Shown one piece after another: positions 30,369-37,118 of a stretch of 53,495 nt of DNA (the stretch's first letter is position 1; each line of letters begins with the position of its first letter). This stretch comes from Anabaena minutissima FACHB-250 (GTDB lineage Bacteria; Cyanobacteriota; Cyanobacteriia; Cyanobacteriales; Nostocaceae). Location of the stretch: positions 1-53,495 of the forward strand of contig NZ_JACJRG010000041.1 in assembly GCF_014697125.1 (NCBI RefSeq). The letters are read 5' to 3'. The translations under genes and the position numbers were made by a program. The notes under the pieces are model-generated. The model was not told the origin of the DNA. It worked only from the letters and a program-made list of their open reading frames with translations, and did no database searches.

Positions 30369-30520
30369 ATGATTTTAGCAAAGAGCTTAATGATTTGGCA
30401 TATATTGTAGGAAAAGCCAAAACACCAGATGCAGCAGCACTGGAAGAAATATTAAAGATTTTGGCAAACAAAACTACTGAAGAATTATTCCAAATATTGG
30501 AAAGCATAGAAAACAAATAA
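30365..30520 (+). CDS. Small helical protein at the operon end
   Basis: 51 residues (starts MNDFSKELND, ends ESIENK), overlapping the Pnkp-like stop by four bases (ATGA) and ending six bases before the terminator. Acidic and wholly helical. Translational coupling and the terminator position argue that it is real. Confidence 0.6.
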   Translation: MNDFSKELNDLAYIVGKAKTPDAAALEEILKILANKTTEELFQILESIENK

Positions 30521-30525
30521 TATTT

Positions 30526-30568
30526 AATTCCCCAACTGCACACCAGCACTGGGGAATTATTTTTTATT
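30526..30568 (+). terminator. Terminator of the rightward operon
   Basis: 9-bp stem AATTCCCCA (30526-30534) / TGGGGAATT (30550-30558), 15-base loop, then ATTTTTTATT. A good rho-independent terminator at the meeting point of the rightward and leftward operons. Confidence 0.85.
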
Positions 30569-30577
30569 GGCTAACGC

Positions 30578-30712
30578 CTAACTAACGTTTATTGTTTCTG
30601 ATAACTTTTGCATAATCTGCATAATCCAATCCCAATCCTCTTTGGGTAGCCATCCCATATATTCATATCTGGCTTTTAATATTAAAAAATTCTGTTTATC
30701 TTCTTCAGTCAT
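30578..30712 (-). CDS. Small hypothetical protein
   Basis: 44 residues from ATG 30712, overlapping the upstream stop by 8 bp (ATGACTGA). The longer frame start would overlap by 100 bp. Aromatic (YEYMGWLPKEDWDWIM). Function unknown. Confidence 0.45.
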   Translation of the reverse strand: MTEEDKQNFLILKARYEYMGWLPKEDWDWIMQIMQKLSETINVS

Positions 30713-31040
30713 GGCGTAACCTTGCAAGCTTGCGGGGTCTTCCCCCAATCTTAGGAGCAATAAATCTGCCGTCTCTTTCAGGCTTGATGGCAATTCCACC
30801 AGCAATCAAAGCATTGAGTTTCTGCTTGGCTGTTTCGGCACTACAACCAATAGCTTCCGCCAACTCCTCATAGTTGAGGGATTGATTCTCTATCGCATCT
30901 AGCAGTTCTAGGCATGATAAAACAGTCTTACCATTTTTTAGGAGTTCTTTAATCCAAGATAGCTCATTATCATCTAGCTCTCTTAGCCTCTCAATATAAA
31001 GGGCTAAGTCCTCAATACGTTTGTAAGTTTCGGCATTCAT
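30705..31040 (-). CDS. HTH regulator
   Basis: 111 residues. LNYEELAEAIGCSAETAKQKLNALIAGGIAI is a winged/MarR-like HTH at ~55-85, with an N-terminal helical dimerisation-like region and a basic tail (GGRPRKLARLR). Possibly a regulator of the leftward plasmid-like module. Confidence 0.6.
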   Translation of the reverse strand: MNAETYKRIEDLALYIERLRELDDNELSWIKELLKNGKTVLSCLELLDAIENQSLNYEELAEAIGCSAETAKQKLNALIAGGIAIKPERDGRFIAPKIGGRPRKLARLRHD

Positions 31041-31072
31041 CCTAGTATGGGATTGAAACTATACTTAGTGTA

Positions 31073-31441
31073 TCAAATGAGCCACCGGAATTTCATTAGG
31101 AATTTTACGATCGCAATCTGCCATATCCAGAGGTCAAACCATTCTTTAGACTTTTTCAACTTAACATTACTGCCGCTAAACTTCTTGTGCAGTTTCCCCT
31201 CAATCGTGGCCATATCCTGCACATAGACAGTTAGGAGAATTTCAATGTCACATGGGGGTTGTGACCCCTCAAAGCTAGCTATCTGCCTCACCCGTTGTTC
31301 GGGATTACGGGATAACCCAATCTTGCACCGCTTTAATAGCAAGCCAGGGATAATGCCGTGATGACCCTTGGCGACTAGCAAGTATACAAAACCGGGAACA
31401 TGATTGTTGCGTGGTTGGTAGTGACTGTACGGGAATTGCAT
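31073..31441 (-). CDS. GIY-YIG-like protein (T5orf172/Mug113 type)
   Basis: 122 residues. GFVYLLVAKG...LKRCKIGLSRNPEQRVRQI, then TVYVQDMATIEGKLHKKF and SKEWFDL match the compact T5orf172/Mug113 GIY-YIG nuclease-like domain (VYxx, KIGxxxxxxxRxxx, ExxLHxxF, EWF). The domain is near full length with nothing else attached. Homing-type or repair nuclease activity is likely but unproven. Confidence 0.75.
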   Translation of the reverse strand: MQFPYSHYQPRNNHVPGFVYLLVAKGHHGIIPGLLLKRCKIGLSRNPEQRVRQIASFEGSQPPCDIEILLTVYVQDMATIEGKLHKKFSGSNVKLKKSKEWFDLWIWQIAIVKFLMKFRWLI

Positions 31442-31487
31442 TTAAACACTTTTATCTAGATTTAGCAGAGGTTGTAAGGTGTCGATG

Positions 31488-31652
31488 TCAATTTTTTAGG
31501 TTTGCTTTAAAGGACTTTTCAAGCTGTTTGTACTGGCACTGCAAATCAGCTACCGCATTCTCAACAGCTTTAATTTCCTTGGGCTTCACAAAATTAATCA
31601 GCATCGGCATTCCGAACCACCCAAGCAGAAACAGGATTATATTTAGTTTCAT
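31488..31652 (-). CDS. Single-span membrane protein
   Basis: 54 residues from ATG 31652 (GGGGA seven bases upstream). MKLNIILFLLGWFGMPMLIN is a signal-anchor helix, followed by a coiled-coil segment (IKAVENAVADLQCQYKQLEKS). It overlaps the next small gene in another frame and belongs to the membrane ATPase operon. Confidence 0.55.
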   Translation of the reverse strand: MKLNIILFLLGWFGMPMLINFVKPKEIKAVENAVADLQCQYKQLEKSFKANLKN

Positions 31653-31770
31653 TTTCAATTCCCCTATATTGATGGTCTTCGTATTTGTCCCAGTTAATTT
31701 GTTTGAGCGTGGGCTTGATTCTCTCAAGTGATTTGTCTAGTGGTTTGACTTTGGTTAGTGTGTAGGTCAT
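31594..31770 (-). CDS. Small basic protein after the membrane ATPase
   Basis: 58 residues (starts MTYTLTKVKP, ends NADAD). ATG 31770 overlaps the ATPase stop by four bases (ATGA), indicating coupling. Its 3' part overlaps the start of the next gene. Basic N-terminal half, no motif recognised. Confidence 0.55.
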   Translation of the reverse strand: MTYTLTKVKPLDKSLERIKPTLKQINWDKYEDHQYRGIENETKYNPVSAWVVRNADAD

Positions 31771-33728
31771 AGTCCTAACTCTTTAATAAACTCACGGTAT
31801 GCCTGACTCCAGCCGCTACGAGACTTTTTAACCTGCCAGAGTGATTCGATAATCTTGGTCTGACTCATACCGTCAGACCGCATTTTGCCCACTGCGGCGA
31901 TAACTTCTACCTTCGTAAGCTGCATTGGGGTGTAACGTTTCTCTGATGCAGTCTCCTCAGCTTTCTCTACTAATACCTGTGTTGGCGTTTCTAGCTCTTC
32001 CGGTTCTGGCTGATTTAGTGGTTCTTCCAATTCAGGGTGATTACCTTCTTTATCCTCATCTCTCCCCACACCCCCAGACTGAACCAGATTAAGGTTGAAC
32101 TGCTTCACAATCATGTCGAGATTGCGGCGGAATAATTCATCTGGGTCTTCATCTGAGTCTGGTTCTGATGATTGGGTATTGGGGATTGGGGATTGGGAAG
32201 TAGGGACTGGGATAACTTCAACAACAGGATTCACCTTTTCTTCTGGCGGAGACGCTGCGCCACCCTTAGACTGAATCACAGGTGCTAAATCTTTAAAGTC
32301 GCTAGGGTCAAGGATTTTTTTGTAATCAAACCAAGTTGGCACTATCACCGGCTTGGCGTTAATTGGCTTACCCTCAGCGTCAAAATACTTTTGGTTAGGC
32401 AGTTCTATCTCACCCTCACCCGTAGACCTCCAGCCACCAACACAGTTACCATCTGGCACTGAAAACTGAGTCAGCTTACAAGCACCTTGAGATTTAATTA
32501 GGTCTGCCATACCGTCAGTTCCATTCATAGTGTTTGAGTCAAACTGAATGGTACGAATGCCAAAATTATTACCCTTACGAGTAGCAATAAAGAATTTCTT
32601 CCAAAAAGCGGTAACGTATTTTTTGGCGTTAAAGCCTGGGTCGCTTTCCTTGGGATTGGCTGGGCGATTAAACACTGAAAGCAACCCATCGTACTCCGCG
32701 CACTCCTCAAGCAGAATTGTTACGGGGAAATGGTCGTATTCGCTTTCATCTAAATTCTGGTATTCGTCGTAGCGATCGCTGATGTGTTGCCGAATAAATT
32801 CCAGTCCATCAAGCAGACTTTGCGCTCGTTCTTCATCTCCTTTACCCACACCATAAAACTCAGTCCCCGGCATTAAGTAACCCTCAAGCCCTTGATACAT
32901 GGACTTTTTCTTGTGCGGATTGATGATAATTAGTTTGTGTCCTTTCCAGACCCGATACCGCAGCAGCATACAAGCTGTACTAGTTTTTCCCGCACCCTGC
33001 GCCCCAACTAGATTAAGAATGCCAGCGTCTACAACTTCCCGTAGGTCAGAGTTTAGCATTAGCTCAATACCTGGGGGAATCTTTTCTACCTCTAGTTCTG
33101 GTTCAGATTTTGACTCCTCTATTAATAGTGTCTTCTCGTCTTCAACTTGTGACACTTTTTCTGGTTCAGGCTTGGGGAGGTATTGAGCGATCGCCTCTGG
33201 GTTGCGCTCAAAAAACATCTCCGCCTGGGCTTCTACCAATTCCTGCTGGTGAGTCTCCACCTGGATTTGAGCTAGGTTCTCAAGATTCTGTAAGTTTACA
33301 TTCGCCTCAAGCTCCAGCCGCCTGAGTTTTAGTTGCTCATCTAGTTGGATTTGTGGCTCTTGCTCCTCTGCTTCTTCCTGAGCTTTAGCTACCGCCAGCA
33401 CCCCTGCCCCAAATAGCAGAAGCCCTAAGATACTAGCGGCAGTTCGTTGTAGTCCGTAGCCTGGAATAAACTTGGTTTCAGTCTCTAGTGGTAGTTGGTC
33501 TAGCGTGGTTTCCACTTTGGTACAGGGATTAGTCCTGCGATCGCAAAAACTAATTCTTGGGCTGTAGTTCCCCACTAACCCCACACCCGCACCAAAGCTA
33601 CCACCAATTGCACAGATGGTAGCCACGGCAATTAAGTTGCGTCTTGCAGCTTGGCTTAGTCTCTTGCCTTGGCTACTGACAGCATCCCAATTAATATCAT
33701 TAGACAACTCACCAAATAGATTAAGCAT
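31767..33728 (-). CDS. Membrane-anchored HerA/FtsK/VirD4-type ATPase
   Basis: 653 residues from ATG 33728 (a TTG at 33797 is possible). Two N-terminal transmembrane helices at ~31-52 and ~96-115, then a coiled coil (~122-172). The ATPase domain follows: NLVGAQGAGKTSTACMLLRY (Walker A ~242-249), LIIINPHKKKSMYQGLEGY, and FPVTILLEECAEYDGLL (Walker B ~330). A Pro/Glu-rich linker contains an in-frame STRR repeat, and the C-terminus is a helical DNA-binding-like unit (LTKVEVIAAVGKMRSDGMSQTKIIESL). The layout matches plasmid-encoded coupling or DNA-pumping ATPases of cyanobacteria. It would move DNA at the cytoplasmic membrane; whether for conjugation, packaging or partition is open. Confidence 0.75.
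   Translation of the reverse strand: MLNLFGELSNDINWDAVSSQGKRLSQAARRNLIAVATICAIGGSFGAGVGLVGNYSPRISFCDRRTNPCTKVETTLDQLPLETETKFIPGYGLQRTAASILGLLLFGAGVLAVAKAQEEAEEQEPQIQLDEQLKLRRLELEANVNLQNLENLAQIQVETHQQELVEAQAEMFFERNPEAIAQYLPKPEPEKVSQVEDEKTLLIEESKSEPELEVEKIPPGIELMLNSDLREVVDAGILNLVGAQGAGKTSTACMLLRYRVWKGHKLIIINPHKKKSMYQGLEGYLMPGTEFYGVGKGDEERAQSLLDGLEFIRQHISDRYDEYQNLDESEYDHFPVTILLEECAEYDGLLSVFNRPANPKESDPGFNAKKYVTAFWKKFFIATRKGNNFGIRTIQFDSNTMNGTDGMADLIKSQGACKLTQFSVPDGNCVGGWRSTGEGEIELPNQKYFDAEGKPINAKPVIVPTWFDYKKILDPSDFKDLAPVIQSKGGAASPPEEKVNPVVEVIPVPTSQSPIPNTQSSEPDSDEDPDELFRRNLDMIVKQFNLNLVQSGGVGRDEDKEGNHPELEEPLNQPEPEELETPTQVLVEKAEETASEKRYTPMQLTKVEVIAAVGKMRSDGMSQTKIIESLWQVKKSRSGWSQAYREFIKELGL
32170..32211. 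repeat. STRR heptamer repeat inside the ATPase gene
   Basis: Six tandem 7-mers: GATTGGG, TATTGGG, GATTGGG, GATTGGG, AAGTAGG, GACTGGG. This is the kind of short tandem repeat known from Nostoc-type genomes. Its 42 bases insert 14 codons in frame into the linker. Confidence 0.8.
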
Positions 33729-34057
33729 TGCCACAGGGGAATTATCCAAAACCCTACGAATATTGGAGCTAGAAGGAACTGCACAATCGCATCCCAAAAC
33801 GCGATTGCACTCATCGCAATTCCTAAAAGACTGACCTTCCGAGCATCGACCTCTGCTTTAAGAAGGGATAAACCAATTACCGAAACTAGAACCACCGCAT
33901 ACACCACACCACCCCAAGCGAACAAGCGGGATACGTTGGCGGCAGTCAACCCAACGCAAAGAAAAAACCCGTAGACGTTGACGGCTGATAATCTCTGCAC
34001 TTGCCGCAGTCTACGGGATGGGGGCAGTTGCAGGGTTTTACTTTCCTGCTGTTCCAT
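33656..34057 (-). CDS. Four-helix membrane protein
   Basis: 133 residues. A basic N-terminal segment (MEQQESKTLQLPPSRRLRQV) is followed by about four hydrophobic helices across residues 28-128. The first nine residues are identical to those of the upstream small gene because both starts lie in a 23-bp direct repeat. It overlaps the ATPase gene by 73 bp and probably forms its membrane partner. Confidence 0.65.
   Translation of the reverse strand: MEQQESKTLQLPPSRRLRQVQRLSAVNVYGFFLCVGLTAANVSRLFAWGGVVYAVVLVSVIGLSLLKAEVDARKVSLLGIAMSAIAFWDAIVQFLLAPIFVGFWIIPLWQCLIYLVSCLMILIGMLSVAKARD
34035..34057. repeat. 23-bp direct repeat at a gene junction, copy A
   Basis: The same 23 bases occur at 34201-34223. 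Each copy encodes the last codons of one gene (GTAGK, stop) and, in another frame, the first codons of the next (MEQQESKTL), so it carries the overlap of a coupled gene pair. Confidence 0.85.
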
Positions 34058-34223
34058 TTTTTTCAATTCTGACTATATAATCATTGGCTCTTTCCCACTC
34101 GTGAACTAGGTAATCGTCACTCGTGCTAGCTCTAATTTCTCCAAGTTCTTGGGAAGTAACTCCAGTTAAAACCACTGCATCTTTACCGTTAAGGTAAAGA
34201 GTTTTACTTTCCTGCTGTTCCAT
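34038..34223 (-). CDS. Small soluble protein between direct repeats
   Basis: 61 residues, starting MEQQESKTL and ending GTAGK. It lies exactly between two copies of a 23-bp repeat, as if a small gene had been inserted or duplicated at that junction. Both ends overlap neighbours by 20 bp. Function unknown. Confidence 0.6.
   Translation of the reverse strand: MEQQESKTLYLNGKDAVVLTGVTSQELGEIRASTSDDYLVHEWERANDYIVRIEKNGTAGK
34201..34223. repeat. 23-bp direct repeat at a gene junction, copy B
   Basis: Identical to 34035-34057; it contains the ATG of the 61-residue gene and the last codons of the 236-residue gene. Confidence 0.85.
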
Positions 34224-34914
34224 ATTGAATTAAACCTTTGACATGGGTTTTGCGCTGCTGAACAATACTGCGTTGCTGTGCTTGTTCCGCAGCTAAGATG
34301 GGACGCTGGGTAGCATCCTCCATTGACTTGTTTAGGGCGATCGCTTTAAGCTCCAAAGCCATATTTAGATTGAAGTCAGATAAAGCAATGTAGTTTTGAG
34401 TCTCATTCTCAAGCTTGATTTTTTCGTTATCACCCTTGCGTCCAATCTGTTCCTGATGTTGTTTATAGCCGAACCACTCCAGCATTACATCCAGCTTGGC
34501 TTTATCAATTTCCTTGATACCCTTAGCACCATCCTTTACACACCGAGCAATAAAGGTGTTGTAATCGGTGACTGCTTTGATGTAATCCTTGATATTCTGC
34601 TCAATCAGGGGTAGGTATTCTGCAAACTGCTTGGCTTGCAGAATCATATCTGTCTGCTGCCCCAATTGTTCGGGGGACATTCCAGCTAGCTCAGATAGAT
34701 TAATCCCGAAGTGGGAAGCAAATAAACCTTCAGCTTCCGGTGCATTGTCAAACACCCGCACTAAACCGGGAAGTGTAGGAGCTAACCCTTGACCTAAATA
34801 TTCTGACTGCACTGGTACAGCATTTACTTTAGTTGCCTGGGGTTCTGGTTTTGACCGGACTAGGGTTATCGCTGACCCTAGCTTGTCCACTAATGATTTT
34901 TTTCTAGCTGGCAT
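34204..34914 (-). CDS. Helical protein of the membrane module
   Basis: 236 residues, with a basic N-terminus (MPARKKSLVDKLGSA), a central region of long amphipathic helices and a Gln/Arg-rich C-terminus (AAEQAQQRSIVQQRKTHV). No transmembrane helix and no recognised domain. Its ATG shares a base with the previous stop (TAATG). Confidence 0.6.
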   Translation of the reverse strand: MPARKKSLVDKLGSAITLVRSKPEPQATKVNAVPVQSEYLGQGLAPTLPGLVRVFDNAPEAEGLFASHFGINLSELAGMSPEQLGQQTDMILQAKQFAEYLPLIEQNIKDYIKAVTDYNTFIARCVKDGAKGIKEIDKAKLDVMLEWFGYKQHQEQIGRKGDNEKIKLENETQNYIALSDFNLNMALELKAIALNKSMEDATQRPILAAEQAQQRSIVQQRKTHVKGLIQYGTAGK

Positions 34915-35063
34915 TATTTAACCTGACAAGATTGTTGAGAGTTGACAACGACTGCTGAGACTAGTCTGTAGCTTGTTCCTAGGCATAACAAAACTACTGT
35001 TATGGATATGAGCCATAACACTCTATTTGGATTTTTAATAGCTGGGTTGTTAGTAGTTGTCAT
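34914..35063 (-). CDS. 49-residue single-span membrane protein
   Basis: Starts MTTTNNPAIK and ends SQQSCQVK; residues 16-40 (LWLISITVVLLCLGTSYRLV) form one transmembrane helix. The ATG overlaps the upstream stop as ATGA and its own stop overlaps the downstream ATG as TAATG, so it is embedded in a translationally coupled chain. This is strong support for a real microprotein. Confidence 0.65.
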   Translation of the reverse strand: MTTTNNPAIKNPNRVLWLISITVVLLCLGTSYRLVSAVVVNSQQSCQVK

Positions 35064-35296
35064 TGACCTTGCATCCCTACCCAGGTGGGGACTATTCCCT
35101 GTTCTTCAGAAAATTGCAGCAAACTATCACCAGTCGCACAAGCTAAGGGGCTTGCATCAGCAACGGTGATTGTTGCATGGCTAGCGTTAAAAAGCGATTC
35201 GTCTTCAGTTGCGTCTAGTTTTCTCAAAACTTCGTTGTAACCGCAACTTTGCCCTGGCTCTCCTTCCCAAAGAATATTGATGATTCGTTCTGCCAT
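35060..35296 (-). CDS. Small acidic protein
   Basis: 78 residues, acidic, with two Cys (QSCGYNEV; ACATGD). The start is well supported: AAAGGAGG upstream and a TAATG junction. No domain recognised. Confidence 0.6.
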   Translation of the reverse strand: MAERIINILWEGEPGQSCGYNEVLRKLDATEDESLFNASHATITVADASPLACATGDSLLQFSEEQGIVPTWVGMQGQ

Positions 35297-35613
35297 TACT
35301 TTCCTCCTTTAAAACTATCCCTTGCCCCTCTCCTGTACCCATCCTCATACTGCTCTTGCTGATTGCGGTTTGATGTTTGCCGTCTTTCTAAATAATCTGC
35401 ACCATGCAGATACCCGGTTAATTTGGGCAAGTCCGTAACAACTATTTTTTTCTCCATCTTCCCTGCTGCTAAATACATTGAAAAAAAGCTAATCGTTGCC
35501 AGAATTGCGATCGCCCACACCGTCACCGTCTTTTGCAGCTTGGCGATCGCATCCAAGATTAGGAGGGTATTGATTCGCTGCTGGAAGGCAATAAAGCTAT
35601 AGGCTTGTACCAA
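35296..35613 (-). CDS. Single-span membrane protein
   Basis: Up to 105 residues; one transmembrane helix (TVWAIAILATISFFSMYLAAG at ~31-51) and a soluble, highly charged C-terminus (NRNQQEQYEDGYRRGARDSF). The start is uncertain because this form overlaps the upstream gene by 55 bp; TTG 35556 is an alternative. Confidence 0.5.
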   Translation of the reverse strand: MVQAYSFIAFQQRINTLLILDAIAKLQKTVTVWAIAILATISFFSMYLAAGKMEKKIVVTDLPKLTGYLHGADYLERRQTSNRNQQEQYEDGYRRGARDSFKGGK

Positions 35614-35927
35614 TTCTCTATTTCTGCCTTCCGCTTCGAGAAAGGGCTGATAAACCCTCCACTAAGAGAAGCTAGCATTTGTTCTGTTAGCGGGCCTTTT
35701 TTACCAGAGCGCAGATTTTCCCCTGCTCTACGCAAGCCTTGAGCAAGGATAGTATCTGATATTGCGTCTCCTAAAGGATTAGAAATATCCTCCGTCAGCG
35801 TATCTAATATCCCTTCTCCAACTACTTCTGCTGATTGCTGAAAGTGCTGTTCATTTTGTCTTGGCTGTTGTTTGGTTTCAGTTTCAGCTTCAGACTTAGC
35901 TTGGTCTACCGCTTTTTTAAATGCCAT
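35559..35927 (-). CDS. Hydrophilic protein of the membrane module
   Basis: 122 residues, Gln/Glu-rich at the N-terminus (AKSEAETETKQQPRQNEQHF) and amphipathic in the middle (VGEGILDTLTEDISNPLGDAI). No motif recognised. It overlaps the HTH gene upstream by 11 bp. Confidence 0.55.
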   Translation of the reverse strand: MAFKKAVDQAKSEAETETKQQPRQNEQHFQQSAEVVGEGILDTLTEDISNPLGDAISDTILAQGLRRAGENLRSGKKGPLTEQMLASLSGGFISPFSKRKAEIENWYKPIALLPSSSESIPS

Positions 35928-36225
35928 AATATCTTTCCATGTGTTCGTTGATTCGTGGTACTGCGCCTTCGTACTGGAACTTTTCTACCAATTGCTTGAA
36001 CTGATATAAAGCTGCAATACTTCCTCTGGTCAGATATTGGTTGCTTGCCATATAGTCAAAGCCTTTTGGGCGTTTTTCTATGAGGCAAGTTAAATATCTC
36101 CAACAAGTTGTGGTGCTGATGTTTAATAAATTTTCTGTGCTTTTCCTGCTTAACCCATCTACTTCAGGTGGCAGTATTTCAGATAGGTGTTTGGTTGTAA
36201 TCGGATTGAACTCTGCAACAAACAT
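35917..36225 (-). CDS. HTH-like first gene of the membrane module
   Basis: 102 residues. STENLLNISTTTCWRYLTCLIEK resembles an HTH, and the C-terminus (YLTRGSIAALYQFKQLVEKF) is helical. As the first gene of the leftward membrane operon it may be its regulator or a DNA-binding plasmid-maintenance factor. Confidence 0.55.
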   Translation of the reverse strand: MFVAEFNPITTKHLSEILPPEVDGLSRKSTENLLNISTTTCWRYLTCLIEKRPKGFDYMASNQYLTRGSIAALYQFKQLVEKFQYEGAVPRINEHMERYYGI

Positions 36226-36282
36226 GAAATGCTCATGAATCCTTTTTCGCAGTTATTTCAGAAATCGTTCATACCTAAATTA

Positions 36283-36307
36283 AAAGCCCAGACAGGTGTC
36301 TGAGCAT
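36283..36307 (-). terminator. Terminator of the small HTH gene
   Basis: On the minus strand GCTCAGACA / TGTCTGGGC forms a stem around a short central turn, followed by TTTTAATTT. It ends the gene at 36335-36550 and separates it from the membrane operon. Confidence 0.65.
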
Positions 36308-36334
36308 AGACTTTTGAGTAGTTGAGTTTGTACC

Positions 36335-36550
36335 TTAAATAGTGAAAAAAAATATTTCTGGTGTCCCAGTTGCTTGCCACTGGATATCTAGCAGTCGGCA
36401 CGTAATAAGCACACTTTGAGGGGGGTTGCGGTGCGATCGCGCACTCTTTCTAGCCTTGTACGCTTTTACAGTTTCTTCTGTCTTGCCTAATGCTACTGCT
36501 AGTTGAGCATTAGTTAAATTCCATTTCTGTTGTAACTCTGATGGCTGCAT
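36335..36550 (-). CDS. Small HTH protein
   Basis: 71 residues. LQQKWNLTNAQLAVALGKTEETVKAYKARKS is a short HTH (transposase- or XRE-like), followed by a basic linker. It is divergent from the RHH-like gene at 36701 and shares its control region, so mutual regulation is likely. Confidence 0.6.
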   Translation of the reverse strand: MQPSELQQKWNLTNAQLAVALGKTEETVKAYKARKSARSHRNPPQSVLITCRLLDIQWQATGTPEIFFFTI

Positions 36551-36594
36551 AATAGTATTGCTCCACTACAGGTAACGTCTGTTGTTGGGGAAGT

Positions 36595-36675
36595 CCTAGC
36601 ATCTGATCCATGCTAGGGCGTTTGTAAATTCTCTTGAAATAATAGCATGACTTACGCTCTAGTAGGGCGTAAAAT
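36595..36675 (+). promoter_or_regulatory. Control region of the RHH-like gene
   Basis: ATGACT (36647-36652), 17 bases, TAAAAT (36670-36675) give a promoter. TTACGC (36652-36657) and GCGTAA (36667-36672) form an inverted repeat within it. A second inverted repeat CCTAGC / GCTAGG lies at 36595-36617, and TAGGGCGT recurs in both (36614-36621, 36663-36670). Confidence 0.55.
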
Positions 36676-36700
36676 ACTCTTGAAGTAAGCAAGAGAAATA

Positions 36701-37072
36701 ATGCCCACAAGAAAAAAGCCAGGCACAGCCGAAGAAATTAAGGCAGATATAGAAAATCATCCAGAGCGCGGCAAGCTAAATGGTGATGATGTCGTAGCCT
36801 TTGATAAAGTTGAGTTTCGCGGTAGTGTACCCCGTGAAATATACCGCCTAGCCTTAGAAGTCGGCGGGGCGGTTGGGGACGATAAATCGACAATTCTCAC
36901 TAAAGCCCTAGAAGAATATGTGTTGCGGCGATTGGAACTATTGGAGCGATCGCAACGCATCAAGTCCAAAAAATTCGACGTGGACGAACTCGAAATCCGC
37001 TCTAAAACCTTCGGCGCGTACAAAGCTAAAGGTAGGGCGAAAAAAGCCAACCTCAGCCCCGATCAGGGTTGA
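36701..37072 (+). CDS. RHH-like DNA-binding protein
   Basis: 123 residues. VEFRGSVPREIYRLALEVGGAVGDDKSTILTKALEEYVLRRLELL has the strand-helix-helix order of RHH proteins, with basic ends (MPTRKKPG; KAKGRAKKA). It forms a single-gene unit with an operator-like promoter and its own terminator, which suggests an autoregulated repressor or a ParG/Omega-like plasmid factor. Confidence 0.6.
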   Translation: MPTRKKPGTAEEIKADIENHPERGKLNGDDVVAFDKVEFRGSVPREIYRLALEVGGAVGDDKSTILTKALEEYVLRRLELLERSQRIKSKKFDVDELEIRSKTFGAYKAKGRAKKANLSPDQG

Positions 37073-37082
37073 TTGTCTAAGG

Positions 37083-37113
37083 GCTGTGCCAAAATACTGG
37101 TGCAGCTTTTTTT
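37083..37113 (+). terminator. Terminator after the RHH-like gene
   Basis: 8-bp stem GCTGTGCC / GGTGCAGC (two G-T pairs), 8-base loop, seven T. It ends only five bases before the next ATG. Confidence 0.7.
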
Positions 37114-37118
37114 GTGCC

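Noticed and set aside
33110..33325. Plus-strand ORFs opposite the membrane ATPase gene
   Set aside because: They are antisense shadows of a clearly coding minus frame, with no start signals.
36918..37118. N-terminal extension of the tail gene frame back to 36918
   Set aside because: These codons overlap the RHH-like gene and its terminator and have Cys/Trp-rich shadow composition. ATG 37119 fits better.
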